DNA from: an uncultured Actinomycetes bacterium
GTDB lineage: Bacteria; Actinomycetota; Actinomycetes; Mycobacteriales; Nakamurellaceae
Length of the DNA stretch: 64,000 nucleotides
NCBI GenBank assembly: GCA_937926105.1
Contig: CALANS010000051.1
Span: 124,001 to 188,000 of the forward strand
Direction: 5' to 3'
A model generated the notes under the pieces. The model ran no database searches, was not told the origin of the DNA, and saw only the letters and a program-made list of their open reading frames with translations. The stretch's first letter is position 1. Each line of letters begins with the position of its first letter. Made by a program: the position numbers and the translations under genes. Of this stretch, positions 52,663-62,300 are shown piece after piece.

Positions 52663-54327
52663 TCAGCCGGCCGCGCGGTGCACGATGCGGGCGCCGGCCA
52701 CCGTGGCCAGCACCGGAATCTGGCCGAGTTGCCCGGCCGGTTCGCGATACGGGTCCGCGCCCAGCACCACCAGATCGGCCGTCGCTCCCGGTCGGATCGC
52801 CGTGTCCCGGCCGTGCAGGGCGCCGCCGCCCACCGTGCAGGCGGCCAGCGCGGTATCGAGGTCCAGTGCCTGATCCGGGCCGAGTGCGGGGGCCCGCGGC
52901 GACTCGATCGGTCGCCGGGTCAGCGCCACCTGGACCTGGGCCAGCACGCTCGCGCTCGAGACCGGCCAGTCCGACCCTGCGGCCAGGGGAGCACCGGCGC
53001 GGTGCAGGTCGGCGAACGGATACTGCCCATCGACCCGCCGGTCGCCGAGGAGCGGTCGGCACAGCGTGCGCACCTGGTCGTCCTCCGCCGCCCAGAGCAT
53101 CTGCAGTGTGGCGGTGACGCCGAGCGCGGCGAACCGGGGGACATCGTTCGGGGCGACCAGTTGCAGGTGCGCGAGGTGATGCCGGGGCCTGGCCGCCACC
53201 CGTCCACCGCCGGCCGCGGCGATCGCGTCAAGGGCGTGCGTTACCGCCCGGTCGCCGATGGCATGTAGATGCACTGCGAAGCCCGCACTTTCGGCCGCCC
53301 GCACCGCCCCCAGGAGCTCGTCACCGCTCAGGTACAGGGTCCCTGTGGCGGGGGGCAGCTGGTTGAGGTAGGGCAGGTGCACGGCCGCCGAGCGGTTCTC
53401 CACGATGCCGTCGACCATGATCTTCACGGTGCCGGCGCCGATCCGGGCGCCAGGCCCGGCGGATCGCGGCGGTCCGGCCAGCGCGCGGACTCGCTCCCGC
53501 CGCGCCACCAGGTCGGTGATCTGCTCCGGTCCGCGGGCGCGGTCCCACCACAGCGCCAATTCCACCGTGCCGGTCAGCTCCCCGCGACCCGCCAGGTCCT
53601 CGTAGACCGGCAGCGGGTCGGGATAGCCCAGGTAGTGGCCCACGATCGCGTCCTGCCAGGCGGTAATGCCCTGCGCGTGCAGATGGCGTTGCGCAGCCAG
53701 CAGGGCGGCGCGCTGGTGGGCCGGTGACGGTGCCGGCATGGCCCGGGCGACCAGGGTGGCGGCGCCCTCGTGCAGCATGCCGGTGGGGGAGCCGTCCGGC
53801 GCCCGCTCGATCCGGCCGTCCGGCGGATCAGGGACCGTCGCGTCCAGCCCGGCCGCCCGCAGTGCCGCGGTGTTCACCCAGGCACCGTGCCGATCGGTGT
53901 TAACCAGGTAGGCGGGGCGATCGGCAGTGACGGCGTCCAGTTGCTGCGCCGTCGGCAGGCCGCCGGGAAACGCGGGGAGCGCCCAGCCGCCGCCGGTGAT
54001 CCACAGCGCATCCGGATGGGCGCGGCCGAACGCCTCGACCAGGCGCAGGTAGCCGGCGGCGTCGCCCGTGTCGCCTGTGTCGCCTGTGTCGTGCAGGTTG
54101 CAGCCGATCAGGTCGAGCCCGCCGAACAGCGGATGCACGTGTGCGTCGGTGAATCCGGGTAGCACGGCCGAGCCGGCCACCCGGTCGGCGCCCGCCGGTA
54201 GCGCCGCCCGGCAGTCGGCCACCGACCCCACGGCGGCGATCCGCCCGTCCAGTACGGCGACGGCGTCCGCCCACGGCCGCGCCGGGTCGAAGGTGCGCAC
54301 CCGGCCGGTCACCAGCAGCGCGTCCAT
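52663..54327 (-). CDS. YtcJ-like metal-dependent amidohydrolase
   Basis: 554 aa of the amidohydrolase_3 group. Metal-binding GFTDAHVHPLF (H63, H65), a likely carboxylated Lys in TVKIMVDGIVENR (~288), HLHAIGD, LAHLQLV and GSDWPVSS; a C-terminal composite beta domain ends DTAIRPGATADLVVLG. Probably a hydrolase of an N-acyl or formamide bond. A (GDT)3 repeat near residue 81 corresponds to a nine-bp tandem repeat around 54060-54090. Start ATG 54327 lies seven nt after TAGCCT with no Shine-Dalgarno sequence. Divergent from the DinB-like gene. Confidence 0.87.
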   Translation of the reverse strand: MDALLVTGRVRTFDPARPWADAVAVLDGRIAAVGSVADCRAALPAGADRVAGSAVLPGFTDAHVHPLFGGLDLIGCNLHDTGDTGDTGDAAGYLRLVEAFGRAHPDALWITGGGWALPAFPGGLPTAQQLDAVTADRPAYLVNTDRHGAWVNTAALRAAGLDATVPDPPDGRIERAPDGSPTGMLHEGAATLVARAMPAPSPAHQRAALLAAQRHLHAQGITAWQDAIVGHYLGYPDPLPVYEDLAGRGELTGTVELALWWDRARGPEQITDLVARRERVRALAGPPRSAGPGARIGAGTVKIMVDGIVENRSAAVHLPYLNQLPPATGTLYLSGDELLGAVRAAESAGFAVHLHAIGDRAVTHALDAIAAAGGGRVAARPRHHLAHLQLVAPNDVPRFAALGVTATLQMLWAAEDDQVRTLCRPLLGDRRVDGQYPFADLHRAGAPLAAGSDWPVSSASVLAQVQVALTRRPIESPRAPALGPDQALDLDTALAACTVGGGALHGRDTAIRPGATADLVVLGADPYREPAGQLGQIPVLATVAGARIVHRAAG

Positions 54328-54408
54328 CGACGGAAGGCTACCGGCGCGGCCCCGGCGCGATCGGCGGTGGCGAAGCCTCACCTGGGCCTCACGGCTACCC
54401 TGCTGATC

Positions 54409-54945
54409 ATGAGCGCTGGTGACCCGGCCCCGACCCTCGGCGACGACAAGGACTGGACGTGGGCCGCCGAGCGGGCCTGCCCCGACTGTGGATACGACCC
54501 GACCGTCCTGGTCGACGCCGGCCTGGGGGCCGCCCTGCGGGCCACCTCCGATCGCTGGTCCGCCGTGCTGCGCCGGCTCGAGGTGCGCCGGCGCCCCCGG
54601 CCGGACACCTGGTCGCCGCTCGAGTACGCCTGCCACGTCCGGGACGTGCACCGGCTGTTCACCGAGCGGGTCCGGTTGATGCTGACCGCGAACGACCCGC
54701 AGTTCGCCAACTGGGACCAGGACGCCGTCGCGGTCGCCGACCGGTACTGGCAGCAGGATCCGAGCGAGGTCACCGCGCAACTGGCGGCGGCCGCCGAGGC
54801 CACGGCTGCCCAGTACGACGCCGTGCCGGCGGATGCATGGCCCCGCACCGGACGGCGCAGCAACGGCGCGGTGTTCACCATTTCCTCGATCGGCAGGTAT
54901 CACCTGCACGACGTGGTGCACCATCTTGGTGACGTGCGGGGATAG
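54409..54945 (+). CDS. DinB/mycothiol-dependent maleylpyruvate isomerase-like protein
   Basis: 178 aa from ATG 54409. A Cys pair near the N-terminus (ACPDCGYD) is followed by a four-helix DinB fold with WSPLEYACHVRDVHRLF (metal-binding His) and the C-terminal HLHDVVHHL pair of His residues. Such proteins bind a metal and use a low-molecular-weight thiol; mycothiol is the actinobacterial one. TACCCT lies seven nt upstream with no Shine-Dalgarno sequence (leaderless pattern). A 58-aa gene starts 26 nt downstream. Confidence 0.82.
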   Translation: MSAGDPAPTLGDDKDWTWAAERACPDCGYDPTVLVDAGLGAALRATSDRWSAVLRRLEVRRRPRPDTWSPLEYACHVRDVHRLFTERVRLMLTANDPQFANWDQDAVAVADRYWQQDPSEVTAQLAAAAEATAAQYDAVPADAWPRTGRRSNGAVFTISSIGRYHLHDVVHHLGDVRG

Positions 54946-54971
54946 CCCGCCCCAATCATCGGAGGGCTCCT

Positions 54972-55148
54972 ATGAGCAGCGAATCGGCAGAAGCACCCGT
55001 CCGACGGCCCGGCACCCGGGACCTGAACACCGGCCCCACGCGGCCGGATCCCTTCGTAGCGGGGCTGAAGTCCGGCCCGGACGGCCACGACGAGCAGGAT
55101 CCGGTTGTCGGCGGACTGGCCTCGGGCGAGAGCGGCACCGAGCAGTAA
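54972..55148 (+). CDS. 58-aa acidic protein with a repeated DPxVxGLxSG motif
   Basis: ATG 54972 with GGAGG six nt upstream opens a 58-codon frame ending TAA at 55146-55148. It is hydrophilic, without Cys or membrane helix. Two copies of a short motif, DPFVAGLKSG and DPVVGGLASG, sit 11 residues apart, the second close to the C-terminus. The good ribosome site and internal repeat argue for a real gene; no family recognised. It may share a transcript with the DinB-like gene. A tRNA gene on the other strand begins 11 nt after its stop. Confidence 0.55.
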   Translation: MSSESAEAPVRRPGTRDLNTGPTRPDPFVAGLKSGPDGHDEQDPVVGGLASGESGTEQ

Positions 55149-55159
55149 CGACCATCCAG

Positions 55160-55230
55160 AGCGGGCGACGGGAATCGAACCCGCGCTGTCAGCTTGGGAA
55201 GCTGAAGTTCTACCACTGAACTACGCCCGC
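55160..55230 (-). tRNA. tRNA-Gly (anticodon CCC)
   Basis: The minus strand reads GCGGGCGTAGTTCAGTGGTA, then an anticodon arm TCAGC-TTCCCAA-GCTGA with anticodon CCC (reads GGG), and the T arm GCGGGTTCGATTCCCGT, closing with GCCCGC plus discriminator U. The acceptor stem is a perfect 7 bp. 71 nt; CCA is not encoded. No integrase lies nearby although tRNA-Gly genes are common integration sites. Confidence 0.95.
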
Positions 55231-55284
55231 AGCGCACGTCACTATACCGAACCTCGGCGGGCCGGCGGCGCGCCGAGGACCTCG

Positions 55285-55950
55285 TCACCGCCCAGATGGG
55301 CGCGACGCCTCGCGATCTGCCTCGGTCGGCTCCGCGGCCGGGCTCTGATAGAGCTGATCGGCGTCGAACAGCGCCGGGCCATCGCGCTCGGCGACGCCCT
55401 CCGCGAGCAGCATGCGCCGCTTGGTGACGGCTCCGCCGGGGGCGGAGAACCCGCCGATGGTGCCGTCGGCGCCCAGCACCCGATGGCACGGTACGACGAT
55501 CGGGAACGGGTTGGCGCCCATTGCCCGGCCGATCGCGCGGGCCAGCCCGGGGTTGCCGATCCGGTCGGCGAGCTGGCCGTAGGTCATCGTGTCCCCGGGG
55601 GCGATGGTGCGCGCGGCGGCGTAGGCCCGCTGCAGGAAGTCCGACAGGCCCGACATGTCCAGCGTGAGGTCGCCCAGATCGTCGCGCGAGCTGCCCTCCA
55701 GCACCGCGCGGATTCGGTCGATCGCCCGCCGGATCGACGCCGGCGGCGCTGCCTCGGCGGCCTCGGGGTAGGACTCGGCCAGTTGCGCTCGCGTCGCCTG
55801 CTCGGAGGGCTCGGGAAGGTGCACGCCGGTGATCCCACGAGGTCCCCAGGCGATACCGCAGCACCCGATCGCACTATTGAACGCCGCATAACCGGCGGTG
55901 ACGCGGCCATCGCCAGGTGCCGGCTCCTTGCTGCGGGTCATGGCCCCCAT
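55285..55950 (-). CDS. ogt: Methylated-DNA-[protein]-cysteine S-methyltransferase
   Basis: 221 aa. The suicide-acceptor motif is [16 protein letters not shown] (~149-164), where the Cys takes the alkyl group from O6-alkylguanine; [31 protein letters not shown] is the helix-turn-helix and active-site approach. The N-terminal domain is short and a C-terminal tail of ~35 residues is unusual. Start ATG 55950 or the ATG three codons on. The gene is divergent from dcd across 43 bp. Confidence 0.9.
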   Translation of the reverse strand: MGAMTRSKEPAPGDGRVTAGYAAFNSAIGCCGIAWGPRGITGVHLPEPSEQATRAQLAESYPEAAEAAPPASIRRAIDRIRAVLEGSSRDDLGDLTLDMSGLSDFLQRAYAAARTIAPGDTMTYGQLADRIGNPGLARAIGRAMGANPFPIVVPCHRVLGADGTIGGFSAPGGAVTKRRMLLAEGVAERDGPALFDADQLYQSPAAEPTEADREASRPSGR

Positions 55951-55993
55951 GGTGCACCGCCGGTCCGACAGCCAGCCCCGCTACGCTGCATCA

Positions 55994-56581
55994 ATGCTGC
56001 TGTCCGACCGAGACCTGCTGGCGGAGATCGACGCGGGCCGGCTCGGCGTCGACCCCTTCGATGCGACCTTGGTGCAACCGTCGAGCATCGACGTGCGCCT
56101 GGACCGGCGGTTCCGCGTGTTCAACAACAGCAAGTACACCCACATCGACCCGGCCGTGCAGCAGGACGATCTCACCAGCCTGGTGGAAGTGGCCGGCGAC
56201 GGCAGTGATTCCTTCGTGTTGCATCCGGGGGAGTTCGTGCTCGGCTCCACCTACGAGGCGGTGACGCTGCCCGACACCCTGGCGGCGCGGCTGGAGGGCA
56301 AGAGCTCGCTGGGGCGCCTGGGGCTGCTGACGCACTCCACGGCCGGGTTCATCGACCCCGGGTTCTCCGGGCACATCACGCTGGAGCTGTCCAACGTGGC
56401 AAACCTACCGATCACCCTGTGGCCGGGCATGAAGATCGGCCAGTTGTGCCTGTTCCAGCTCAGCTCGCCGTCGCTGCACCCGTACGGCTCGGCCCAGTAC
56501 GGCTCCCGCTACCAGGGCCAGCGCGGGCCGACGCCGTCCCGGTCGTATGTCAACTTCCGCCGGGACACCATCGATCGGTGA
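55994..56581 (+). CDS. dcd: dCTP deaminase (mycobacterial, dUMP-forming type)
   Basis: 195 aa. Trimeric dUTPase-like fold: [50 protein letters not shown] and a C-terminal [12 protein letters not shown] loop that closes over the nucleotide. The actinobacterial enzymes deaminate and dephosphorylate dCTP directly to dUMP. ATG 55994 lies six nt after TACGCT with no Shine-Dalgarno sequence (leaderless pattern); longer upstream reading is excluded by the divergent ogt promoter region. Confidence 0.94.
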   Translation: MLLSDRDLLAEIDAGRLGVDPFDATLVQPSSIDVRLDRRFRVFNNSKYTHIDPAVQQDDLTSLVEVAGDGSDSFVLHPGEFVLGSTYEAVTLPDTLAARLEGKSSLGRLGLLTHSTAGFIDPGFSGHITLELSNVANLPITLWPGMKIGQLCLFQLSSPSLHPYGSAQYGSRYQGQRGPTPSRSYVNFRRDTIDR

Positions 56582-56713
56582 CGGGCCGGCAGCGATGACG
56601 CCGTGCGGTCCGCGCCCGCCCTGCGCCCTGCCTGTATCGTCCCGAACTGGCGGATGCGCCGGGACGGGCCGGCGCGCCGAGCCGCCTCGATGCCGGGAGA
56701 GGGGCCAGTCGCA

Positions 56714-58903
56714 GTGAGCGTGCTGTCGATCGTGCTGATCACGCTGTGCGCGGCGGTCACCGTAGTGGCGGCCCTGATGACGGCGCGGACCGTGCTCCGG
56801 ATGGTCCGAACGATCCGGCTCGGCCAGCCCGATCCCACCCGCGGGCGCCCGTTCGGGCGCAGGTTCGCCACCATGCTCACCGAGACCGTCGGCCACACCA
56901 GGATGCTGCAGCTGTCCGTGGTCGGCGTGGCGCACTGGTTCGTCTTCGCCGGGTTCATCGTGCTCTCGCTACTGGTCGTCGAGGCCTACGGCGAGGTGAT
57001 CGACCCCTCCTTCGAGCTGTGGGTCCTGGGTACCTGGGGCCCGTGGAACCTGTTGGTGGAGATTCTGGGGGTGACGACGATCCTGGGGATCGCCGTGCTC
57101 ATCGTGATCCGCCAGCTCGCCCACCCGCGCCGACCGGGGCGCCGATCCCGGTTCGAGGGCTCGAACTTCTGGCAGGCCTACTTCGTCGAGATCGTGGTGG
57201 CCATCGAGGGTGTGGGCGTGCTGCTGGTGCGCGGGTTCAAGCAATCCGCGGACTATCTGCACCAGCCGGCGTGGTCCTCCCCGGTCGCGCACGCCCTTGC
57301 CAGCTTCCTGCCGAGCTCGGATGCGGCGATCGGGATCACCGCCACCTTCAAGGTGCTCTCGGCGATGGTGTGGCTGATCGTGATCGCCGCGAACGTCACC
57401 ATGGGAGTGGCCTGGCACCGGTTCACCGCCTGGTTCAACATCTTCTTCAAGCGCGAAGACTCCGGCCGAACGGCGCTGGGCGCGCTCAAGCCGATGATGT
57501 CCGGGGGCGCCCCGCTGGACTTCGAGAAGGCCGACCCGGAGACCGATGTGTTCGGCGCCGGCAAGATCGAGGACTTCTCCTGGAAGGCCTGGCTGGACTT
57601 CACCACCTGCACCGAGTGCGGACGCTGCCAGTCGCAATGCCCGGCGTGGAACACGGCCAAGCCGCTGAGCCCGAAGCTGGTGATCCTGGCGCTGCGTGAT
57701 CACGCCTACGCCAAGGCGCCCTATCTGGCCGCCGGCGGCGGCACCGACATGGCCGGCACGGAGAAGCTGTCCGATCAGGACATGGCGGCGTTGGCCCACT
57801 CCGACCCGCTGGCCGCGCTGGAGGCCGGGCGCCCGCTGGTCGGGGGTGCTGACGCTGCCGGTGGTGCCGGCGGCATCATCGATCCCGAGGTGCTGTGGGA
57901 CTGCACCACCTGCGGCGCGTGCGTGCAGCAATGCCCGGTGGACATCGAGCACGTCGACCACATCGTGGACATGCGGCGCTACCAGGTGATGATCGAATCG
58001 GAGTTCCCCACCGAGCTGGGAGGCCTGTTCCGCAACCTGGAGAACAAGGGCAACCCCTGGGGGCAGAACGCCTCCGCGCGAATGGACTGGGCCAAGGATC
58101 TGCCGTTCGAGGTGCCGGTGGTGAACGGGAGGATCGACGACGATCACGAGTACCTGTTCTGGATCGGCTGCGCCGGGGCCTTCGACGACCGGGCCAGGCG
58201 CACCGTCCGGGCCACCGCCGAGCTGCTACACCTGGCCGCCGTCGGGTTCGCCGTGCTGGGCAACGCCGAGACCTGCACCGGCGACCCGGCCCGCCGTGCC
58301 GGCAACGAGTTCCTGTTCCAGATGCTCGCGAGCGCGAACGTGGAGACGATCAATGCCGCGTTCGGCGAGCGCAAGCGCCGCAAGATCGTCACCACCTGCG
58401 CGCACTGCTTCAACACGCTGCTCAACGAGTACCCGCAGCTGGGCGGGCAGTACGAGGTGGTGCACCACACCCAGCTGCTGAACCGGTTGGTGCGCGAACG
58501 ACGGCTGGTGCCGGTGGCCGACCCGGCCCGGACTGCTCGCCAGGTGACCTACCACGATCCGTGCTACCTGGGCCGGCACAACCAGGTGTACTCGCCGCCG
58601 CGGGAGCTGATCGGAGCCGCGGGCGTCACGCTGACCGAGATGCCGCGCAACGCCGAGCGAGCACTGTGCTGCGGGGCCGGTGGCGCCCGGATGTGGATGG
58701 AGGAGCGGATCGGCAAGCGCATCAACCTGGAGCGCACCGATGAGGCCGTGGCGACCGGCGCGACCCAGATCGTCACCGGCTGCCCGTTCTGCCGGGTGAT
58801 GCTCACCGATGGGCTCACCGCGCGGCAGGCCGACGGCATCGGCACCGACGTGGAGGTGCTGGACGTCGCCCAGGTGCTGCTGGAATCCGTCAAGCGCTCC
58901 TGA
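56714..58903 (+). CDS. etfD: EtfD-like membrane iron-sulfur reductase (ETF:quinone oxidoreductase)
   Basis: 729 aa. The N-terminal half (~1-230) is a NarI/HdrE-like cytochrome-type membrane domain with about five helices. Then two [4Fe-4S] motifs, CTECGRCQSQCP and CTTCGACVQQCPVD, and two CCG domains (IGCAGAF...CTGDPARRAG...CAHC; DPCYLGRHN...CCGAGGARMW...GCPFC). This architecture is that of Mtb Rv0338c/EtfD, which takes electrons from EtfBA during beta-oxidation to the membrane. The GTG at 56714 lies ten nt after GAGAGGGG; ATG 56690 is an alternative. Functionally linked to the FadE5-like gene 6 kb upstream. Confidence 0.87.
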   Translation: MSVLSIVLITLCAAVTVVAALMTARTVLRMVRTIRLGQPDPTRGRPFGRRFATMLTETVGHTRMLQLSVVGVAHWFVFAGFIVLSLLVVEAYGEVIDPSFELWVLGTWGPWNLLVEILGVTTILGIAVLIVIRQLAHPRRPGRRSRFEGSNFWQAYFVEIVVAIEGVGVLLVRGFKQSADYLHQPAWSSPVAHALASFLPSSDAAIGITATFKVLSAMVWLIVIAANVTMGVAWHRFTAWFNIFFKREDSGRTALGALKPMMSGGAPLDFEKADPETDVFGAGKIEDFSWKAWLDFTTCTECGRCQSQCPAWNTAKPLSPKLVILALRDHAYAKAPYLAAGGGTDMAGTEKLSDQDMAALAHSDPLAALEAGRPLVGGADAAGGAGGIIDPEVLWDCTTCGACVQQCPVDIEHVDHIVDMRRYQVMIESEFPTELGGLFRNLENKGNPWGQNASARMDWAKDLPFEVPVVNGRIDDDHEYLFWIGCAGAFDDRARRTVRATAELLHLAAVGFAVLGNAETCTGDPARRAGNEFLFQMLASANVETINAAFGERKRRKIVTTCAHCFNTLLNEYPQLGGQYEVVHHTQLLNRLVRERRLVPVADPARTARQVTYHDPCYLGRHNQVYSPPRELIGAAGVTLTEMPRNAERALCCGAGGARMWMEERIGKRINLERTDEAVATGATQIVTGCPFCRVMLTDGLTARQADGIGTDVEVLDVAQVLLESVKRS

Positions 58904-58972
58904 CGGCCTTGGGAGTCTGAGGTGGCGTCATGGCGCGACCTGGGACTCACGAGCCGGGGGAGAATGGCGGCC

Positions 58973-59347
58973 ATGAGCGAGCAACCCGACCAGGCCGTCC
59001 CCTCGGATCCGGCGCCGGCAGCGTCGTCCGGATCGGCGGCGCCCGCATCGGCCACGTCTCCCGCATCGCCGGCGCCAGCCGTACCGGCGATTCCCGACAC
59101 TCCCGTCACCGGCATGCCCGTCCCGCCCACGACGACACCCGCCACCGACTACACCGACGCCGGCGTGCCTACCCTGCATTACCTGCAGGACAAGATCGAC
59201 CGCCGGTACGGCACCGCCCTGGGCGCCACCGAACTGGCCGAGGCGGGCGACGAGGCCCAGGCCCAGCAACGGACCGCCGCCGACCGTGAGCAGGCCGGCC
59301 GCGACCGGCTGGCGGAGATCCGCCGGTCGCTGCACCCGGACCGGTAA
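58973..59347 (+). CDS. Conserved actinobacterial small protein, Pro/Ala-rich N-terminus
   Basis: 124 aa from ATG 58973 (ATG 58964 also possible; GGGGGAGA precedes both). Residues ~5-55 are Ala/Pro/Ser/Thr-rich and disordered; ~60-124 are a conserved helical, charged module: GVPTLHYLQDKIDRRYGTALGATELAE followed by DREQAGRDRLAEIRRSLHP. No membrane segment. The module is of a kind seen in unannotated actinobacterial proteins; function unknown. Confidence 0.7.
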   Translation: MSEQPDQAVPSDPAPAASSGSAAPASATSPASPAPAVPAIPDTPVTGMPVPPTTTPATDYTDAGVPTLHYLQDKIDRRYGTALGATELAEAGDEAQAQQRTAADREQAGRDRLAEIRRSLHPDR

Positions 59348-59391
59348 CGAACTCCCGGATCGATCCAGCAACGCTGTGAAACAGTGGACGG

Positions 59392-62300
59392 GTGCAGATC
59401 GGCATCCTCGGACCCCTCGAGGTGCGCGACGGTGACGTCGGCGTGCCCGTCGCCGGCGCCCGGCTCCGCCGCCTGCTGACCAGGCTGGCGCTGGACGCCG
59501 GGCGGGCGGTGCCCATCGCGGAATTGGTGGACGCCGTCTGGCTCGACGACCCGCCGCACGAGGTCGCCAACGCGCTGCAGTCTCTGGTGTCCCGGCTGCG
59601 CCGGGCGCTGGGGGCCGCCACCCCGATCCGGCAGACCCCCGCCGGCTACCGGCTGGACGTCGCGCGCGAGGACATCGACGCGCACGCCTTCGCCGACCTG
59701 GCCGGTGCGGGCCGGCGCGAGCTGCTGGCCGGTGACCCCGTCACCGCCAGCCGCACCCTGACCACCGCGCTGGCGCTGTGGCGTGGCGCCCCGCTCGCCG
59801 ACGCCGACGACGCTCCCTACGCGACCGCCCCGACCGCCCGGTGGGACGAGACTCGGCTGGGCGCCTGCGCCGACCGGATCGCCGCCGAGCTCGCGCTGGG
59901 CAATGCCGCCGGAATGATCGGTGAACTCGACGAACTGGTGGCCGCCCATCCGTTGCGCGAGCAGTTCGTCGGCCAGCTCATGACGGCACTCGCCGCCACC
60001 GGCCGCACCGCCGACGCCCTGGCCGCCTACGAGGCGCTGCGCCGCCGGCTGGCCGACCTGCTCGGCGCCGACCCGGGGCCGGAGATCAGCGCCCAGCACC
60101 TGGCGCTGCTGCGCGGCGAGCAACCCGCCACCCCGGGGCAGCCCGCGGCTCCGGCACCGCCGGGCCGCCGCACCAACCTGCATGCTGCCGTGTCCAGCTT
60201 CATCGGACGCGAGGCCGAACTGGCCCGGATCGCCGAGCTGGTCGCGCGGACCCGGCTGACCACCATCGTCGGGCCGGGCGGAGCCGGCAAGACCCGGCTG
60301 GCCGCCGAGGCCGCGTCACCGCTGGTCGACGCCGGCCGGGACGGGGTGTGGCTGGTGGAGCTGGCGCCGGTCTCGGATGGCGCCACCATTGCCCAGGCGG
60401 TGCTCGGGGCCTTTGGCGTCCGGGACGCGCGCATCCTGGATCGTCGGTCCGAACCGGTCGGCGGCATGTCGGCCACCGACCGGGTGCTGGACACGCTGGC
60501 CGACTCGGACGCGCTGCTGGTGGTCGACAATTGCGAGCACCTGATCGCGGCGGTCGCCGAGTTCACCGAGCTGCTCCTGGCTCGCTGTCCGCGGGTGCGG
60601 GTGTTGGCCACCAGCCGGGAGCCGCTCGGCCTGGCGGGCGAGGCGCTGGTGGCGATCCCGCCGCTGGGCCTGCCTCCGATCGGTGCCGACGCCGCCCAGG
60701 CGGCGGCGCACCCCGCCGTGCAGCTGCTGGTGGAACGTGGGCGGGCGGCCAGCGCGGCTTTTGCCCTGACCGACGAGACCGTCGGCGCGGTGGTCGACAT
60801 CGTGCGCCGGCTGGACGGGCTGCCACTGGCGATCGAGTTGGCTGCGGCGCGGCTGCGGGTCCTGCCGGTGACGGAGATCGCGCAGCGGCTCTCCGACCGG
60901 TTCCGGCTGCTCGCCGGCGGCATGCGCACCTCTGTGGCCCGGCATCGCACGCTGCGCGCGGTGGTGGAGTGGAGCTGGGAGCTGCTCACCGATGCCGAGC
61001 GGCTGCTGGCCGAACGGTTGGCCATCTTCCCGGCCGGCACCACTGCCACGGTGGCCGGCCGGGTGTGCGGTGACGGCGCGCTGGATCCTCGCGAGATTCC
61101 CGACCTGCTGCTCGCCCTCGTGGACAAGTCGTTGCTGCAGGCGAGTTCCGGCGCGGGCGACGTGCGGTACCGGATGCTGGAGACCATCCGGGAGTACGGC
61201 GTGGAGCGGCTGGATGAGCGCGGCGAACTGGCCGAGGCCCGCTCCCGGCATGCGACCTACTTCGCCGAACGCTGCCGGCAGCTGGATCCGGTGTTGCGCA
61301 CCCGCGATCAGCTGGCGGCGCTGGCCGAGTTCACCGCGGAGCGGGACAACATGCTCGCGGCGCTGCGCTACCTGGGCGACTCCGGAGACGTCCCGACTGC
61401 CGCCTCGTTGGTGCTCGACCTGTGCTGGTTCTGGACCATCACCGGCGCGCACACCGAGATGGCCACCTGGACCCAGTTCGTGCTCGATGCGAGTCGGGGT
61501 GCCGGCGACTCCCCGGACCGGGTACGGGTGCAGGCCTCCCGGTTGCTGGCCAGGGTTCTCGGGGCGCAGACCAACGCCGAGGAGTCCTGGCCCGACCTGC
61601 AGCGGGAGCTTGCCGACGTCGGCCGCCGGCTCGCCGCGGTGGACGACGGTGCCGACCCGATGACGTCGCTGGCACGGCTGTACATCGAGTTCTTCGGTCG
61701 GCAGGGCCCGGCGGATGACGACCTGATCGCCCGGTCCGGCGACTCGCCCGATCCCTGGATGCGGGCCATGGTCGGGGCGATGCGCGCCATGTACCTGGAG
61801 AACAACGGCGATGTGGCCGGGCTGCGCGCGGAGATTGACGCCACCTACGCCGCGTTCGACGAGATCGGCGACCGGTGGGGGCTGTCAACGGTGCTGACCG
61901 TGCGGGCGGGGGTGCGCAGCCTGGACGGCGACGTGGACGGCGCGGTCGTCGACTACCTGCGCGCGCTGGATCTGCTGGCCGAGCTCGGCGCCACCGAGGA
62001 CGACATGATCGTGCACCTGAAGATGGCCGGACTTCGGTTGCAGCAGGGGGACTTCGACGGCGCCCGTGGGCACATCGCCGCCGTGCGGGTCGGTCAGCCG
62101 GGCACGCCGGTCCCCCTGGAGCGCATCCTGCTGGCCGATGCCGCCCAGATCGGCATCCTGCTGGTGGAGGGGGAGGTGGCACAGGCGGTCGAACGGGCCA
62201 CGGACCTGCGGGCACGAGCACCGGACGCGGTGGGGGACAACCCGATGTACGGGCATCTGAGCGCGATGATCGGATCGGTGTGCGCCTCGGCCGCGGTCGC

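Noticed and set aside
50867..53062. Very long minus-strand open frame (about 730 codons)
   Set aside because: It lies antisense to the VWD-like lipoprotein gene and the end of the amidohydrolase gene, has Arg/Gly/Pro-rich low-information sequence and no family motif; a by-product of high GC.
55160..55230. tRNA-Gly as the attachment site of an integrated element
   Set aside because: No integrase, no direct repeat of the tRNA 3' end and no phage or plasmid genes on either side.
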